Shown piece after piece: positions 32,976 to 42,600 of a stretch of 64,000 nt of DNA. This DNA is from Gracilimonas sp040882225 (GTDB lineage Bacteria > Bacteroidota > Rhodothermia > Balneolales > Balneolaceae). The first letter of the stretch is position 1. Each line of letters begins with the position of its first letter. Position numbers and translations under genes: made by a program. The notes below the pieces were generated by a model. The model worked only from the letters and a program-made list of their open reading frames with translations. It did not search any database and was not told where the DNA came from. The stretch covers positions 84,970-148,969 of the forward strand of contig JBBEBR010000005.1 in NCBI GenBank assembly GCA_040882225.1, read 5' to 3'.

Positions 32976-33022
32976 TTTCTAAAATCTAATTACTAACATC
33001 TAAATACTCACTACTACTAAAA

Positions 33023-35380
33023 TCAATTTCTCAACGGCCTCCCCTTCTTCATCATGTGCTCCATTCTCGCCAGAGTTCGTTCATCTTTGAGGCATTCCAG
33101 GATGGCTTTGATTTCGAGTTTCAGTAAATAGTTCTCGGGTACTTCCTGGGGCTCACTTAAATCGCCGCCGGCTAAAACGTTTGCCACACGCAGAGTAACT
33201 TCACGATCATATTCTGTTATGAATTTCGACTCATGCATGATGTAAAGCATCAATTTCATTACGGAAAGTGATGTTTGTCCAAGCACTTTTATATATGGTT
33301 CTGCCGGAGGCTGATAGCCCGCCTTCACCATATTTAACGCTTCCTGTTTCGCAGTTCTGATGACCAAATCTCGATTCATAACGATGGTATCAGCTTCCAT
33401 CAAAAAACCCAACTCTTTTGCTAAATGAGCACTTTCGGAAACTTTAGCCATGCCTATTGTCTTAAAAACTTCCCGGATAAATGGCAGCGGATCAGCTTCT
33501 CCTTCCAGCTTTTCCATTGCTCGCCGAAGTAATTCTGTAGTGCCGCCACCGGCGGGAATCAAACCAACTCCAACTTCAACCAAACCCATATACAATTCGT
33601 GATGAGCCACTACTTTATCAGCGTATAAACAAAATTCGGTACCTCCGCCGAGAGTTCTTCCAAAAGGTGCCGCCACTACCGGAAAAGGTGCGTATCGTAA
33701 TCCAACTGCCGTTCTTTGAAAATTGCTAACAGCTTCAACTACTTTATCCCAATCTCCTGATTGCTGTGCTTCCAGCGCTTCTTTGAGATTGGCTCCAAAA
33801 GCGAAATTCTCGCCATCATGACTAATGACCAACGCGTCAAAATCTGACTTTACGATATCCATAGATTTTTCTAAGGATTGAACCAGCTCAAATCCTAATG
33901 TGGAGTTTTTTGTTTTGAATTCGAAAAGAGCAATTCCGTCTCCCATATCGTGAAGGGCTGCGCTGTCATTTTCCATCACCGGAGATTTTGCTTTCCGCAA
34001 CTGATGCACTTTGATTTCACCATTTGCAGATGGAGCCACGCCCACCATTTTCCCTGATTCGGGATCATATACTTTTCCATCCTGATAAAAAGAATCAACT
34101 CCTTCTTTTTTCATTTTTTTGATGAGTTCCGGAATAGATTCACCTTCTTTTTCCAGTCGATCTACTACCTCATCAATACCCAAAGCATCCCATCTCTCGA
34201 AAGGACCCATTTGCCAGTTAAATCCCCATTTCATCGCGCGATCAATTGCCAATGGAGACTCCGTAATTTCAGGAATTCGATTGGCTGCATATAGCAATAA
34301 ATCCCGCTGAACTTTCCAGATAAATTCTCCGATTTTGGTATCTGAAAACGTCAGAAACTTCAGTCGCTCAGCAGTATTTTTGATTTTCCCGGCTTTTTCA
34401 AGAATAGGATCCTCAAGCTGCTGTTGGGATTCATATTCCAACGTTTCAGAATTTATTACGAGGTATTCTGTTCCTTTATCTGTCCGCTCTTTTTTATAAA
34501 AACCTTTGCCGGCTTTATTGCCGATTTTTCCTTCTTCCACCATTTTCTCAAATTTTTTGGGAAGATTGAAAGTCTCCTGCATTTCATCATCAGGGATGGT
34601 TGGATAGAGGTTTTTAGCCACATGATTGGTCACATCCAACCCCGCCATATCAGCGGTTCTGAAAGTTGCGGCTTTTGAATAACCGGTAAGAACTCCCGTT
34701 AGCAGATCAATTTCTTCAGCCCTAAAATCACTATTAAAAAAGTAGGGCATGATATTGGCAATCGAGAAAATTCCTACACGGTTTGCAATGAAGTTTGGAG
34801 TGTCTTTACAAATTACCACTCCTTTTCCCAGTGTCTGCTCGCAAAATCCGTGCATGAACTCAGTAACATCAACAAAAGTAGAATCCGTTGGAATTACCTC
34901 CAGCAGTTTCATATACCTTGGAGGATTGAAAAAATGCGTTCCCAGAAAATGAGCCTTAAACTCTGAACTGCAATTCTCCCCGATTTTACTGATGGGTAAT
35001 CCAGAAGTATTTGAACTGACTATAGCCCCAGGTTTTCGGATTTCATCAATTCGAGCCATTATTTTTTGCTTGATGTCCATGCGCTCAATGATGACCTCAC
35101 AAATCCAGTCCGCATCTTTCAGACGATCAAAATCATCATCAAAATTACCGGTCTCAATGCGTTTTACGAATTCAGGCAAGGCAAAAGGAGAGGGCTTCAT
35201 TTTCGCGGCTTTTTGCAGGCTCTCTTCCACTATCTTATTTGGCCGTTTTGGATCATCACTTTTCAAATCGAGCAGCAAAACTTCCAAGCCAGCATTTACG
35301 CAGTGTGCCGCAATTTGACTTCCCATCACTCCTGACCCAAGTACCGCTACTTTTCTGACCGAGTATCTATTCTTGCTCAT
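33023..35380 (-). CDS. fadN: 3-hydroxyacyl-CoA dehydrogenase / enoyl-CoA hydratase (FadN type)
   Basis: The 785-residue bifunctional enzyme begins with the NAD-binding 'VAVLGSGVMGSQIAAHC' and 'HFFNPPRYMKLLEVIPT' of hydroxyacyl-CoA dehydrogenase (about 1-400, two HAD C-terminal units). It ends with a crotonase domain (about 480-720: 'FAFGANLKEALEAQ', 'PFGRTLGGGTEFCLYAD', 'ELYMGLVEVGVGLIPAGGG'). Dehydrogenase before hydratase is the FadN order, opposite to E. coli FadB. It performs the middle two steps of beta-oxidation. It lies 9 bp downstream of the acyl-CoA ligase gene in one operon. Confidence 0.93.
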   Translation of the reverse strand: MSKNRYSVRKVAVLGSGVMGSQIAAHCVNAGLEVLLLDLKSDDPKRPNKIVEESLQKAAKMKPSPFALPEFVKRIETGNFDDDFDRLKDADWICEVIIERMDIKQKIMARIDEIRKPGAIVSSNTSGLPISKIGENCSSEFKAHFLGTHFFNPPRYMKLLEVIPTDSTFVDVTEFMHGFCEQTLGKGVVICKDTPNFIANRVGIFSIANIMPYFFNSDFRAEEIDLLTGVLTGYSKAATFRTADMAGLDVTNHVAKNLYPTIPDDEMQETFNLPKKFEKMVEEGKIGNKAGKGFYKKERTDKGTEYLVINSETLEYESQQQLEDPILEKAGKIKNTAERLKFLTFSDTKIGEFIWKVQRDLLLYAANRIPEITESPLAIDRAMKWGFNWQMGPFERWDALGIDEVVDRLEKEGESIPELIKKMKKEGVDSFYQDGKVYDPESGKMVGVAPSANGEIKVHQLRKAKSPVMENDSAALHDMGDGIALFEFKTKNSTLGFELVQSLEKSMDIVKSDFDALVISHDGENFAFGANLKEALEAQQSGDWDKVVEAVSNFQRTAVGLRYAPFPVVAAPFGRTLGGGTEFCLYADKVVAHHELYMGLVEVGVGLIPAGGGTTELLRRAMEKLEGEADPLPFIREVFKTIGMAKVSESAHLAKELGFLMEADTIVMNRDLVIRTAKQEALNMVKAGYQPPAEPYIKVLGQTSLSVMKLMLYIMHESKFITEYDREVTLRVANVLAGGDLSEPQEVPENYLLKLEIKAILECLKDERTLARMEHMMKKGRPLRN

Positions 35381-35389
35381 TTCCTTTTT

Positions 35390-37186
35390 TTAAGATTCTG
35401 ATTCCTGATACAGGCTGTCGATTTGTTCTTTGTAATGCTGATTAATCACATTTCGTTTTACTTTAAGTGTCGGAGTGATTTCTCCTTTTTCTATAGTGAA
35501 CTGTTCCTCAAGCAACACAAATTTCTTTACTCTCTCCCAATGAGATAAACTCTCGTTCACCTTGTCTACCTCTTTTTGAATACGCTTTAGCACATAATCG
35601 TTCGTGGTCATACTTTCCTCAGGGAATGTATGCCCTGATTGTTTGAACCGCTTTCTCAGGTTATCCCATGAAGGAACAATTAAAGCCCCACAAAATTTAT
35701 GTTCACTCCCCACAACAACGGCCTGTTCAATAAATCCGCTGGTTACCAGTGCATTTTCTATGGGTTGAGGCGCTACATATTTTCCGGTCGAAAGTTTGAA
35801 AAGATCCTTTTTTCTGTCGGTCACAAAAAGCCATCCATCTTCATCGATATGGCCGATATCTCCCGTATAAAACCATCCGTCTTTATCAATTGCTTCATCC
35901 GTTTTCTCCGGCATTTTATAATAACCCTTCATGATGTTAGGGCCTTTTGCCAATATTTCACCGTCTTCGGCTATTTTAATTTGCACATCTACAAGAGGTT
36001 TTCCTGAAGATCCAACCCGAATCTCTCCTTTTGGTGGCCCTGTTAAAACGGGTGATGTTTCGGTAAGGCCATATCCCAATCCACAATAAACATTGATGCC
36101 ATACATAAACCGTGCTATACTTGGAGAAAGAGCCGCACCACCCACATTCATTCCGATTAAATTCCCCCCAAATAGTTCACGAACTTTAGAATACACCAGT
36201 TTATCTGCCAGTTTGAATTTAGCTTTTCCTAATCCTGAGGGAGCATTTTCGGGTTCAAAATTTTCGGCCATATCTATCGCCCAATAATAGAGCTGTTTTT
36301 TCAAGCCACTTAATTCCTGTCCTTTTACTTTAATACCAGTCACAATTTTTTCAAGTAATCGAGGTACTGTTACCATGTAGATAGGCCTCACGTATTGGAA
36401 ATCTTCCTTGATCTCCTCCACATCCTCAATATAATACACCGGCACTCCCAGGTAATTGTAGATATAGGAAGCAACTCGTTCAAACATATGAGCGAGCGGT
36501 AAATAAGACATTACTTTAGGTTCGTCATATTTTCCAGGATCAAAAGGAAATATTTCCTGAGCTGCCAATACATTTCCTCCAATATTATTATGTGTTAGCA
36601 TCACACCTTTTGGCACACCTGTAGTTCCTGATGTGTAGATCAATGTTGCCAGATCTTCCGGATTTACGTCATTTCTCAACTTATCTAAAAGGTGAGGTTC
36701 TTCTTCCAGGCGTTTGTGGCCAAGTTCCAAAACCGACTCGAAAGACTTCAGCTTGCCATGGCTTGTTCCCAGAATGCTAACGATGCCTTTCACCGACTCT
36801 ACCGATTTGATATGCGGCTTAGTTTCAGCAAAAACCTCATCATTCGAAACAAAATGTATTTTAGCTTCTGAATTTTCGAGAATATATTTAATCTGATCGC
36901 CCGGCTGAGTAGTATAAATCGGAACCACAACTGCTCCTAAAGACAGGATAGCCTGATCTATAACCAGCCATTCCGTACTGTTTTCGGCGTGAATGGAAAC
37001 TTTGTCTCCTTTTCGCACACCCAATTCATATAATCCCATGGCAAGAGTTTGCACCATCTGCATAAAATCTGTAATGGTGGTTTCAATCCATTCTCCATTC
37101 CTTTTAACAGCCGAGTAAATTCCAGATTTATTTTTTTCGATTCCTTCTGAAACAACTGATAATATGGTGGTAGGTTTATATTTCAT
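35390..37186 (-). CDS. Long-chain fatty-acid--CoA ligase
   Basis: A 598-residue adenylate-forming enzyme of the long-chain type. P-loop motif 'LIYTSGTTGVPKGVMLTHNN' (about 182-201), 'GYGLTETSP' (A5), 'YTGDIGHIDEDGWLFVTDRK' (A7/A8) and the catalytic-lysine region near the C-terminus ('ITPTLKVKRN') are all present. The 'LFKLSTGKYVAPQPIENAL' segment matches FAA1/FadD15-type ligases. It activates fatty acids to acyl-CoA for the enzymes encoded downstream. It is the first gene of the beta-oxidation operon; the promoter must lie in the 97 bp before it, shared with the divergent thioesterase gene. Confidence 0.93.
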   Translation of the reverse strand: MKYKPTTILSVVSEGIEKNKSGIYSAVKRNGEWIETTITDFMQMVQTLAMGLYELGVRKGDKVSIHAENSTEWLVIDQAILSLGAVVVPIYTTQPGDQIKYILENSEAKIHFVSNDEVFAETKPHIKSVESVKGIVSILGTSHGKLKSFESVLELGHKRLEEEPHLLDKLRNDVNPEDLATLIYTSGTTGVPKGVMLTHNNIGGNVLAAQEIFPFDPGKYDEPKVMSYLPLAHMFERVASYIYNYLGVPVYYIEDVEEIKEDFQYVRPIYMVTVPRLLEKIVTGIKVKGQELSGLKKQLYYWAIDMAENFEPENAPSGLGKAKFKLADKLVYSKVRELFGGNLIGMNVGGAALSPSIARFMYGINVYCGLGYGLTETSPVLTGPPKGEIRVGSSGKPLVDVQIKIAEDGEILAKGPNIMKGYYKMPEKTDEAIDKDGWFYTGDIGHIDEDGWLFVTDRKKDLFKLSTGKYVAPQPIENALVTSGFIEQAVVVGSEHKFCGALIVPSWDNLRKRFKQSGHTFPEESMTTNDYVLKRIQKEVDKVNESLSHWERVKKFVLLEEQFTIEKGEITPTLKVKRNVINQHYKEQIDSLYQESES

Positions 37187-37283
37187 GGCCTTTGTTTATA
37201 GTTAACGGGTCTTTGGTAAGTAACACTTTCACCGTACATTTGAAAGCGGTTCCCACTAAATTTTTAATTTTACCTCTCTAACC

Positions 37284-37718
37284 ATGTTTATTCAAGATTC
37301 TCTCAAAAAGAAAGCTGACAAATATTTCAACTTTTCACACAAGCATATGGAGCATTCTTTGGGAATTGAATTTGAACATGTAGCTCAGGATAAAGTGATT
37401 GCCAGTATGCCTGTAAATGAGAATTCAGTCCAACCATTTGGAATTATGCATGGCGGAGCTTCGGTTGCCTTGGCGGAAACATTGTGCTCGGTTGGGGGTT
37501 GGTTTCGGTTAGAGTCGGAGGAGCAAACGGTGGTGGGTGTGGAGATAAATGCCAATCATATCCGCGCGGTTAAAATGGGCGGAAGAGTTACCGGAACCGC
37601 AAAACCCGTTCATGTTGGAAGAAAAATCCAGGTGTGGGAATGCGAGATTCGGGATGAAAAAGATAAGCTGGTTTGTGTTTCGAGGTGTACGCTGGCGGTG
37701 GTGGAAAAGAAATTATAA
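37284..37718 (+). CDS. Hotdog-fold thioesterase (PaaI family)
   Basis: A 144-residue single hotdog domain. 'PFGIMHGGASVALAETLCS' carries the catalytic HGG motif and the downstream acid of the PaaI / MenI group, and 'VGVEINANHIRAVKMGGRVTG' is the following strand block. The enzyme would hydrolyse acyl-CoA thioesters, perhaps to free CoA. It is divergent from the fatty-acid operon and convergent with an acyl-CoA synthetase gene. Its stop codon overlaps the first base pairs of a perfect 23-bp inverted repeat. Confidence 0.9.
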   Translation: MFIQDSLKKKADKYFNFSHKHMEHSLGIEFEHVAQDKVIASMPVNENSVQPFGIMHGGASVALAETLCSVGGWFRLESEEQTVVGVEINANHIRAVKMGGRVTGTAKPVHVGRKIQVWECEIRDEKDKLVCVSRCTLAVVEKKL

Positions 37719-37870
37719 ATTTTAGATTATGAATTTTGAATGGTATATGCTTCAAGTCACATTTAATTTGAAAGTTCGAGGCAACTTTTCCAAAGTTGGT
37801 ACGGAGTTATAACTTACTTCCGATGTAACTTTGGAAAAGTTTTAAACTCAAAATTCATAATCTAAAATTT
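37717..37870. repeat. Nested perfect inverted-repeat element between convergent stop codons
   Basis: Outer arms of 23 bp (37717-37739 and 37848-37870) are exact inverted complements. Inner arms AACTTTTCCAAAGTT (37783-37797) and AACTTTGGAAAAGTT (37827-37841) are 15 of 15 matching, and AGTTATAACT at the centre is a third palindrome. The element fits exactly between the two convergent stop codons and overlaps the thioesterase stop. No ORF is inside. It looks like a foldback/MITE-type insertion or a bidirectional terminator. Confidence 0.85.
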
Positions 37871-39523
37871 CTAATTTCCCTCTTTAAACTGCACTCCCTT
37901 CCACTTCTCAAACAAATGCGCCACTTTTAACCGTTGGTATTTTCCGGTTGAAGTTACCGGCAGTTCTTCTCCAAATACTACTACTTTCGGAGCTTTTGAA
38001 AATGGCAGATGCTTCAGGCAGTGTTCTAAAATTGCTTGCTCGTTTTTTTCTGCTCCTTCTTTTAGTTGTACAAACGCCCCAACTTCTTCTCCATACCAAT
38101 CATTTTCGAATCCGACTGCAATGCCGGCTTTTACTCCGGGAGCTTTATTAATGACCTCATCAATTTCAAGTGGAGCCAAATTTATCCCGCCACGGATTAT
38201 GAGTTCTTTTAAGCGGCCTGTTATGAAAAAGTAGGGATTTCCCTGTTCGTCTAACTGAAAAAATCCCTCATCCCCCGACCTGAACCATCCATTCTTGAAA
38301 GCATACTCATTAGCTTCACGATTGTTGAAATAACCTTTCATCACATTCACTCCACGAATAACGATTTCCCCGCGATCACCTTCCTTAACTGATTTTCCAT
38401 CCTCAGTTTGTATGTCCATTTCATTTGCTGGAATTGCTACCCCAATGCTTGGATAGCCAAAATTCCGCATCCATTTTTCATGCTCTTTTTTGGGTTGATT
38501 CGCGGGAACAAAACAGGAATAACAGGTAGTTTCGGAAAGTCCATATCCATGAATAATTGGAATGCTGAATTTCTCCTCAAAAGTTTGTGCAACCTTTATT
38601 GTAAGCGGGCCCGCACCGCAAATAATATGTCGAAGACTTGCCGCATCGGGATGTTTCTTTTCTTCATAATAACTGTTCAAATATTGCAGCAGGGTTGGAA
38701 CCACGCTTACGATATGCACTTCTTCATTCCAAATGATCTGGAAGAATTTTCCGGGGCTGAATTTCTGATTCAGAACGGAAGATCCACCTGCAAAAAAAGG
38801 GGTAATCATCGTCACAACTGTTCCATTCACGTGATGAATCGGTAACACACACATCATTCTTGTTTGAACATCAATATTATGCCATTTACTTATTGATCGC
38901 GCATCTTCCAGTAGATTACGCTGTGTTAAAACCACACCTTTGGGATTTCCGGTAGTCCCTGAAGTAAATACAATCAAAGCCTCCGATTCACTGTTAATGA
39001 CAGCTTCTTTTAATTCCCCTTCACTTTTGGAAAAACATTCGATGTTATCATCACATACAACAACTTCAATTCTGTTCAGGTGATCACTGCTTTCAATGAT
39101 TGAATTTATTCTTTCAGCATATTCATCTTTCACCAAAGCCAGTTTCACTTCCGCGTTTTTCAGGATGTAGGAAATTCTGTTATCGTCTTCGCCCAAACTA
39201 ACGGGAACCACAACTAATCCACAGAACCAGGCGGCGAAATATTGAACCACCGTATGCCAGTGATTATGGGAGATGGTGGCAATTTTATCGCCGGGTTTTA
39301 ATCCTTTAGACTGATAGAATCGGGCAGTATCACTAACAGCAGCATAAAAATTCCGGTATGAAATTTCCTTTCGATTATCCGCTGCATCGTAATAGATTAG
39401 GAAAATTTTATCGCTCCCCATCCCTCTTTTCAGAAGTGAAAGAAAATCATGTTTTAATTCAGGCAGGGCCGTCGAAGTTTTTCGGGCGTGAGCTATTTTC
39501 TCTTCCAGGGAGCTGAATTCCAT
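37871..39523 (-). CDS. Acyl-CoA synthetase / AMP-dependent ligase
   Basis: A 550-residue adenylate-forming enzyme distinct from the long-chain ligase upstream. It has 'LIVFTSGTTGNPKGVVLTQR' (P-loop, about 180-199), 'GYGLSETTCYSCFVP' (A5), 'GWFRSGDEGFF' (A7), 'ITGRLKELIIRGGINLAPLE' (A8) and 'LPVTSTGKYQRLKV' with the C-terminal lysine. Substrate is unknown; the sequence resembles medium-chain, aryl or class I acyl synthetases. It is monocistronic, near the fatty-acid and paa-type genes. Its stop codon abuts the 23-bp inverted repeat. Confidence 0.9.
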   Translation of the reverse strand: MEFSSLEEKIAHARKTSTALPELKHDFLSLLKRGMGSDKIFLIYYDAADNRKEISYRNFYAAVSDTARFYQSKGLKPGDKIATISHNHWHTVVQYFAAWFCGLVVVPVSLGEDDNRISYILKNAEVKLALVKDEYAERINSIIESSDHLNRIEVVVCDDNIECFSKSEGELKEAVINSESEALIVFTSGTTGNPKGVVLTQRNLLEDARSISKWHNIDVQTRMMCVLPIHHVNGTVVTMITPFFAGGSSVLNQKFSPGKFFQIIWNEEVHIVSVVPTLLQYLNSYYEEKKHPDAASLRHIICGAGPLTIKVAQTFEEKFSIPIIHGYGLSETTCYSCFVPANQPKKEHEKWMRNFGYPSIGVAIPANEMDIQTEDGKSVKEGDRGEIVIRGVNVMKGYFNNREANEYAFKNGWFRSGDEGFFQLDEQGNPYFFITGRLKELIIRGGINLAPLEIDEVINKAPGVKAGIAVGFENDWYGEEVGAFVQLKEGAEKNEQAILEHCLKHLPFSKAPKVVVFGEELPVTSTGKYQRLKVAHLFEKWKGVQFKEGN

Positions 39524-39561
39524 AACAGTTTTTTCTTGTATGTTAGCGGGTGAAGTTAATA

Positions 39562-39596
39562 AAGAGGATCACTGATTTCACTGATTACGCTGATTT
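39562..39596. repeat. Dispersed repeat AAGAGGATCAC-TGATTTCACTG, copy 1
   Basis: About 35 bp starting AAGAGGATCACTGATTTCAC and running through GATTACGCTG recurs at 43477-43513 with two or three differences. The unit has an internal near-12-bp periodicity (TGATTTCAC, TGATTACGC, TGATTTGCC). It is intergenic here. Confidence 0.65.
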
Positions 39597-39643
39597 GCCT
39601 TTTCCGGCTTCGCCGAAAGAAGGGAGGAAAAATAGACAGGCTC

Positions 39644-39676
39644 AGACCTCCAAGGTCTTCGAGACCTTGGAGGTCT
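39644..39676. terminator. Perfect 15-bp palindromic hairpin, probable terminator
   Basis: AGACCTCCAAGGTCT (39644-39658) and AGACCTTGGAGGTCT (39662-39676) form a perfect stem with a 3-nt loop, starting 3 bp past the stop of the Fn3-like T9SS protein gene. The same core occurs at 43662-43698. T-runs are weak here, so it may act mainly as an RNA 3'-end stabiliser. Confidence 0.65.
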
Positions 39677-39679
39677 CTT

Positions 39680-42600
39680 TCACTTAATCAACAGCAGCTT
39701 CTTCGTGCTGATAAATTCCCCTGCTTGAATGCGATAGATATAGAAACCGCTTGATAATTCTGAGGCATCAAAAGTGGCGTTATGCCAGCCGGCGGATTTT
39801 CGTTCTTTTACCAATGTGGATACTTTCTGTCCCAGCATGTTAAAAACCTCAAGCCGAACTTCTGCCGCATTCGGAATCCCATATCGAATTTGCGTGGTTG
39901 GGTTGAATGGATTGGGATAGTTTTGTTGAAGTGTAAATTCAGTGGGTAGCGTTTCCGTTTCTGTTGATAAACCACCATTCCCAAGAAAGTCGAAAACTTC
40001 TGACCATTCTGACTCACCACTTTCATTTGCAGCTTTTACTCGCCAGTAGTAAAACACATCGGCTTCTAAATATTCATCCATTGTGAAGGAAGTATCGGGC
40101 GCGGTAATAATTGTATCTAATACAAAAGACTCAAAATCTTCCTCTTTAGATAGATGAAAAACATATTCATCCGCTTGCTCTGAGGAAGTCCATTCGAAGT
40201 ATGGGTTATCGATTGGATACCATTCGTCTTTTTGAGGGATTAAAAGCTGGACGGAATCGGGTTTTTCTAAAACCGTTATGAACGATAATGTTTCACTCCA
40301 GTTACTCGAACCTGATTGATTATTCGCACGAACATGCCAGTAATATTTGGTTCTTGATTCAAGTTTGTTTTCTATCTTAATATTTGTGCTTTCTAAATTT
40401 TCCGCCTCAAAAATTATTTCTGAAAAGTCATCAGCTTTACTTATTTGAAAGTCAAAAGTAGTCGCTCTTTTTGAAGATCCCCAAGAAATAAACGGGGTTT
40501 GCGAGACATCTTCAGCTTCGTTTTCAGGTGTCCAAGTGGGTACTTCAGGAATGCCTAAAACAGTTTTAAAACTCCATATTGCACTCCACGCAGTTAGTTG
40601 TTCATCCACACTGGCGCGAACTCTCCAGTAATAGGTGGTGGTATCGGAGAGCTGTGATGTTTCGAATGAGGTAGCTTCTAAATCCCGAACACTGATGGTG
40701 GCATCAAAAGCCGGAGATTCTGAGAGCTCAAGATTATAATACTTTGCCTCAGTAAACTCATCCCATGTTAGCTCAACAGGAAAATCCACATCCTCCGAAT
40801 TATGTGAAGGTGAAGTTAAGTTAACTATTCCTTCAATGGGAGCGTCTTGAGTTGTGAAGAATTGAGTCTGACTCCAGCTACTATGACCTTCATTATTTAT
40901 GGCTTTCACTCTCCAGAAATATTTTGTGCTGAAATCTAAGCCTTCTACAGTTTGTGAGATATTCCAGCTTTTCTCACTTATACTTTTTGCTAATCTATTC
41001 TGGGTAGTTTGTAATTCTGCATCAGTATGCTCACTTAAACCAATTTCAGATTCGAAATTTTCATCTTTTGATAGCTGAAGTAAATAATCATCAGCTCCAT
41101 CTATCGGCTTCCACTCAAAACGGGCAGGTATTTCTACATCAATTGCTTCATTAATTGGCGTTTCTGCAACAGGTTTATCCAAAGCATATTCGGTGAAGAA
41201 GGACCAGTTTTCACTCCAATCTGATTCACCACCAACATTTGAAGCTTTCAAACGCCAATAGTAGACAGTATTGAAATCCAGAGTCTCCATTTGATAGTTT
41301 AAAGAATCTATTTCTGAAACATCATAAAGTATCGTTTCGAATGTACTATCTGTAGAAGCCTGTACTTGGTAGTCCTCAGCTCTTTCTGCAGAGCTCCAAG
41401 TTAATGTTGGTGTAATAGAAACATCCGTGGTATCATTTACCGGAGAAAGAAGTTGAGTTACTTCCGATTTTTCAATGATTGTGGTGAATGATGTTGTATC
41501 ACTCCATTCTCCCTCACCAATTGAACTACTTGCTCTAACTCTCCAAAAATATTCTGTTAAATAATCCAGTGAATCTGTTACTGAAAAAGTAAAAGAATCC
41601 AGATTATCTTCTTCTATAACTAATGAATCAAATGCATTATTTGTAGAAAGTTGAAGCTGATAATAATCTGCCAGAGAAGCTTCATTCCAAGTTAATTCAG
41701 GAAGCAGAGCAATATCTTGAGCTTCAATAGCAGGAGAAGTAATTTCTACTTTTGATGGCATTTTTAACACTTCTACTGAAAAAGAATCACGATCGTAGCG
41801 AGTTTTAAGAATGAAATCATACATCCCCTCAGTTTCTTCAGTTGTTTGCCATTGTAGTGACAATGAAGTCTCTTCTTCCGGCTCTAAAATGACGCTCTCT
41901 GTAATGTCAACAACTGTTCCAGCTGAATCTTTGAGTACAACATCTGTAGTGTCTTTAAGTCCTCCTTTGTTTTTAAGATTTATTTGTACTTCAAAGTTTT
42001 GTCCACTTGAAATTTTTTGTAAGAATGAAAGCTCTTCAATTGAGGTATAAGATATTGACCACAGTAGCTTTGGATAATCATTTGGTATGGCTGCCCAAGT
42101 ATTTGCCCAATCTAATTCAGGCATGTTCATTTCAGCGGATGCTCCTTGCATTTGAAAAGTTGCTAAACCAGTTAACCCATTTGAAGCTCCCCTTCCAGAC
42201 CCACTACTTTGTTCTGTGGATATTTTGTTCCAATAGCTATTTAAAATTTGTCCTGCATTAATGCCAATAAATCCACCAACGTCTTCATCTCCTATAGTCT
42301 TTCCAATAGAATAGGAATTTAAAATAACCGCCTCCGTATCACTTACTCCTACTAACCCTCCCACTTGAGCAACTCCACTAACAGCACCATGAGCATAAGA
42401 ATTTTCAATAGTTGCATTACTATTATGGTGTCCCACTAATCCACCAACGCTATAGTACCCAATAACAGGTCCAGTTGCATAGGACCTAATGATTTCTCCT
42501 TGATATGCACTTCCTACTAACCCACCTACATTAGAGTTTGTTCCCATTACACTTGCGGATGCTGATGAATTCTTAATTATCACACCATTACTAAACATTC

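Larger units (their letters stand above)
32489..33008. repeat. Inverted-repeat-bounded S23 cassette
   Basis: Copies of the same AT-rich sequence occur at 32489-32511 (AGTATTTAGTAATTAGATTT...), inverted at 32600-32622 (22 of 23 matching) and at 32979-33008 (with a 7-nt insertion). They bracket the intact four-helix-bundle gene (32625-32975) and a truncated copy of its 5' end (32522-32596). The cassette lies between the FadN-type and thiolase genes of one operon, so its transcript could fold into long stems. Confidence 0.7.

Noticed and set aside
38408..38845. 145-codon plus-strand ORF inside the acyl-CoA synthetase gene
   Set aside because: Antisense to conserved ligase motifs, no recognisable protein features.
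39562..39596. Possible CRISPR-like repeat, because the unit recurs with near-12-bp internal periodicity
   Set aside because: Only two distant copies, no regularly spaced unique spacers and no cas genes.
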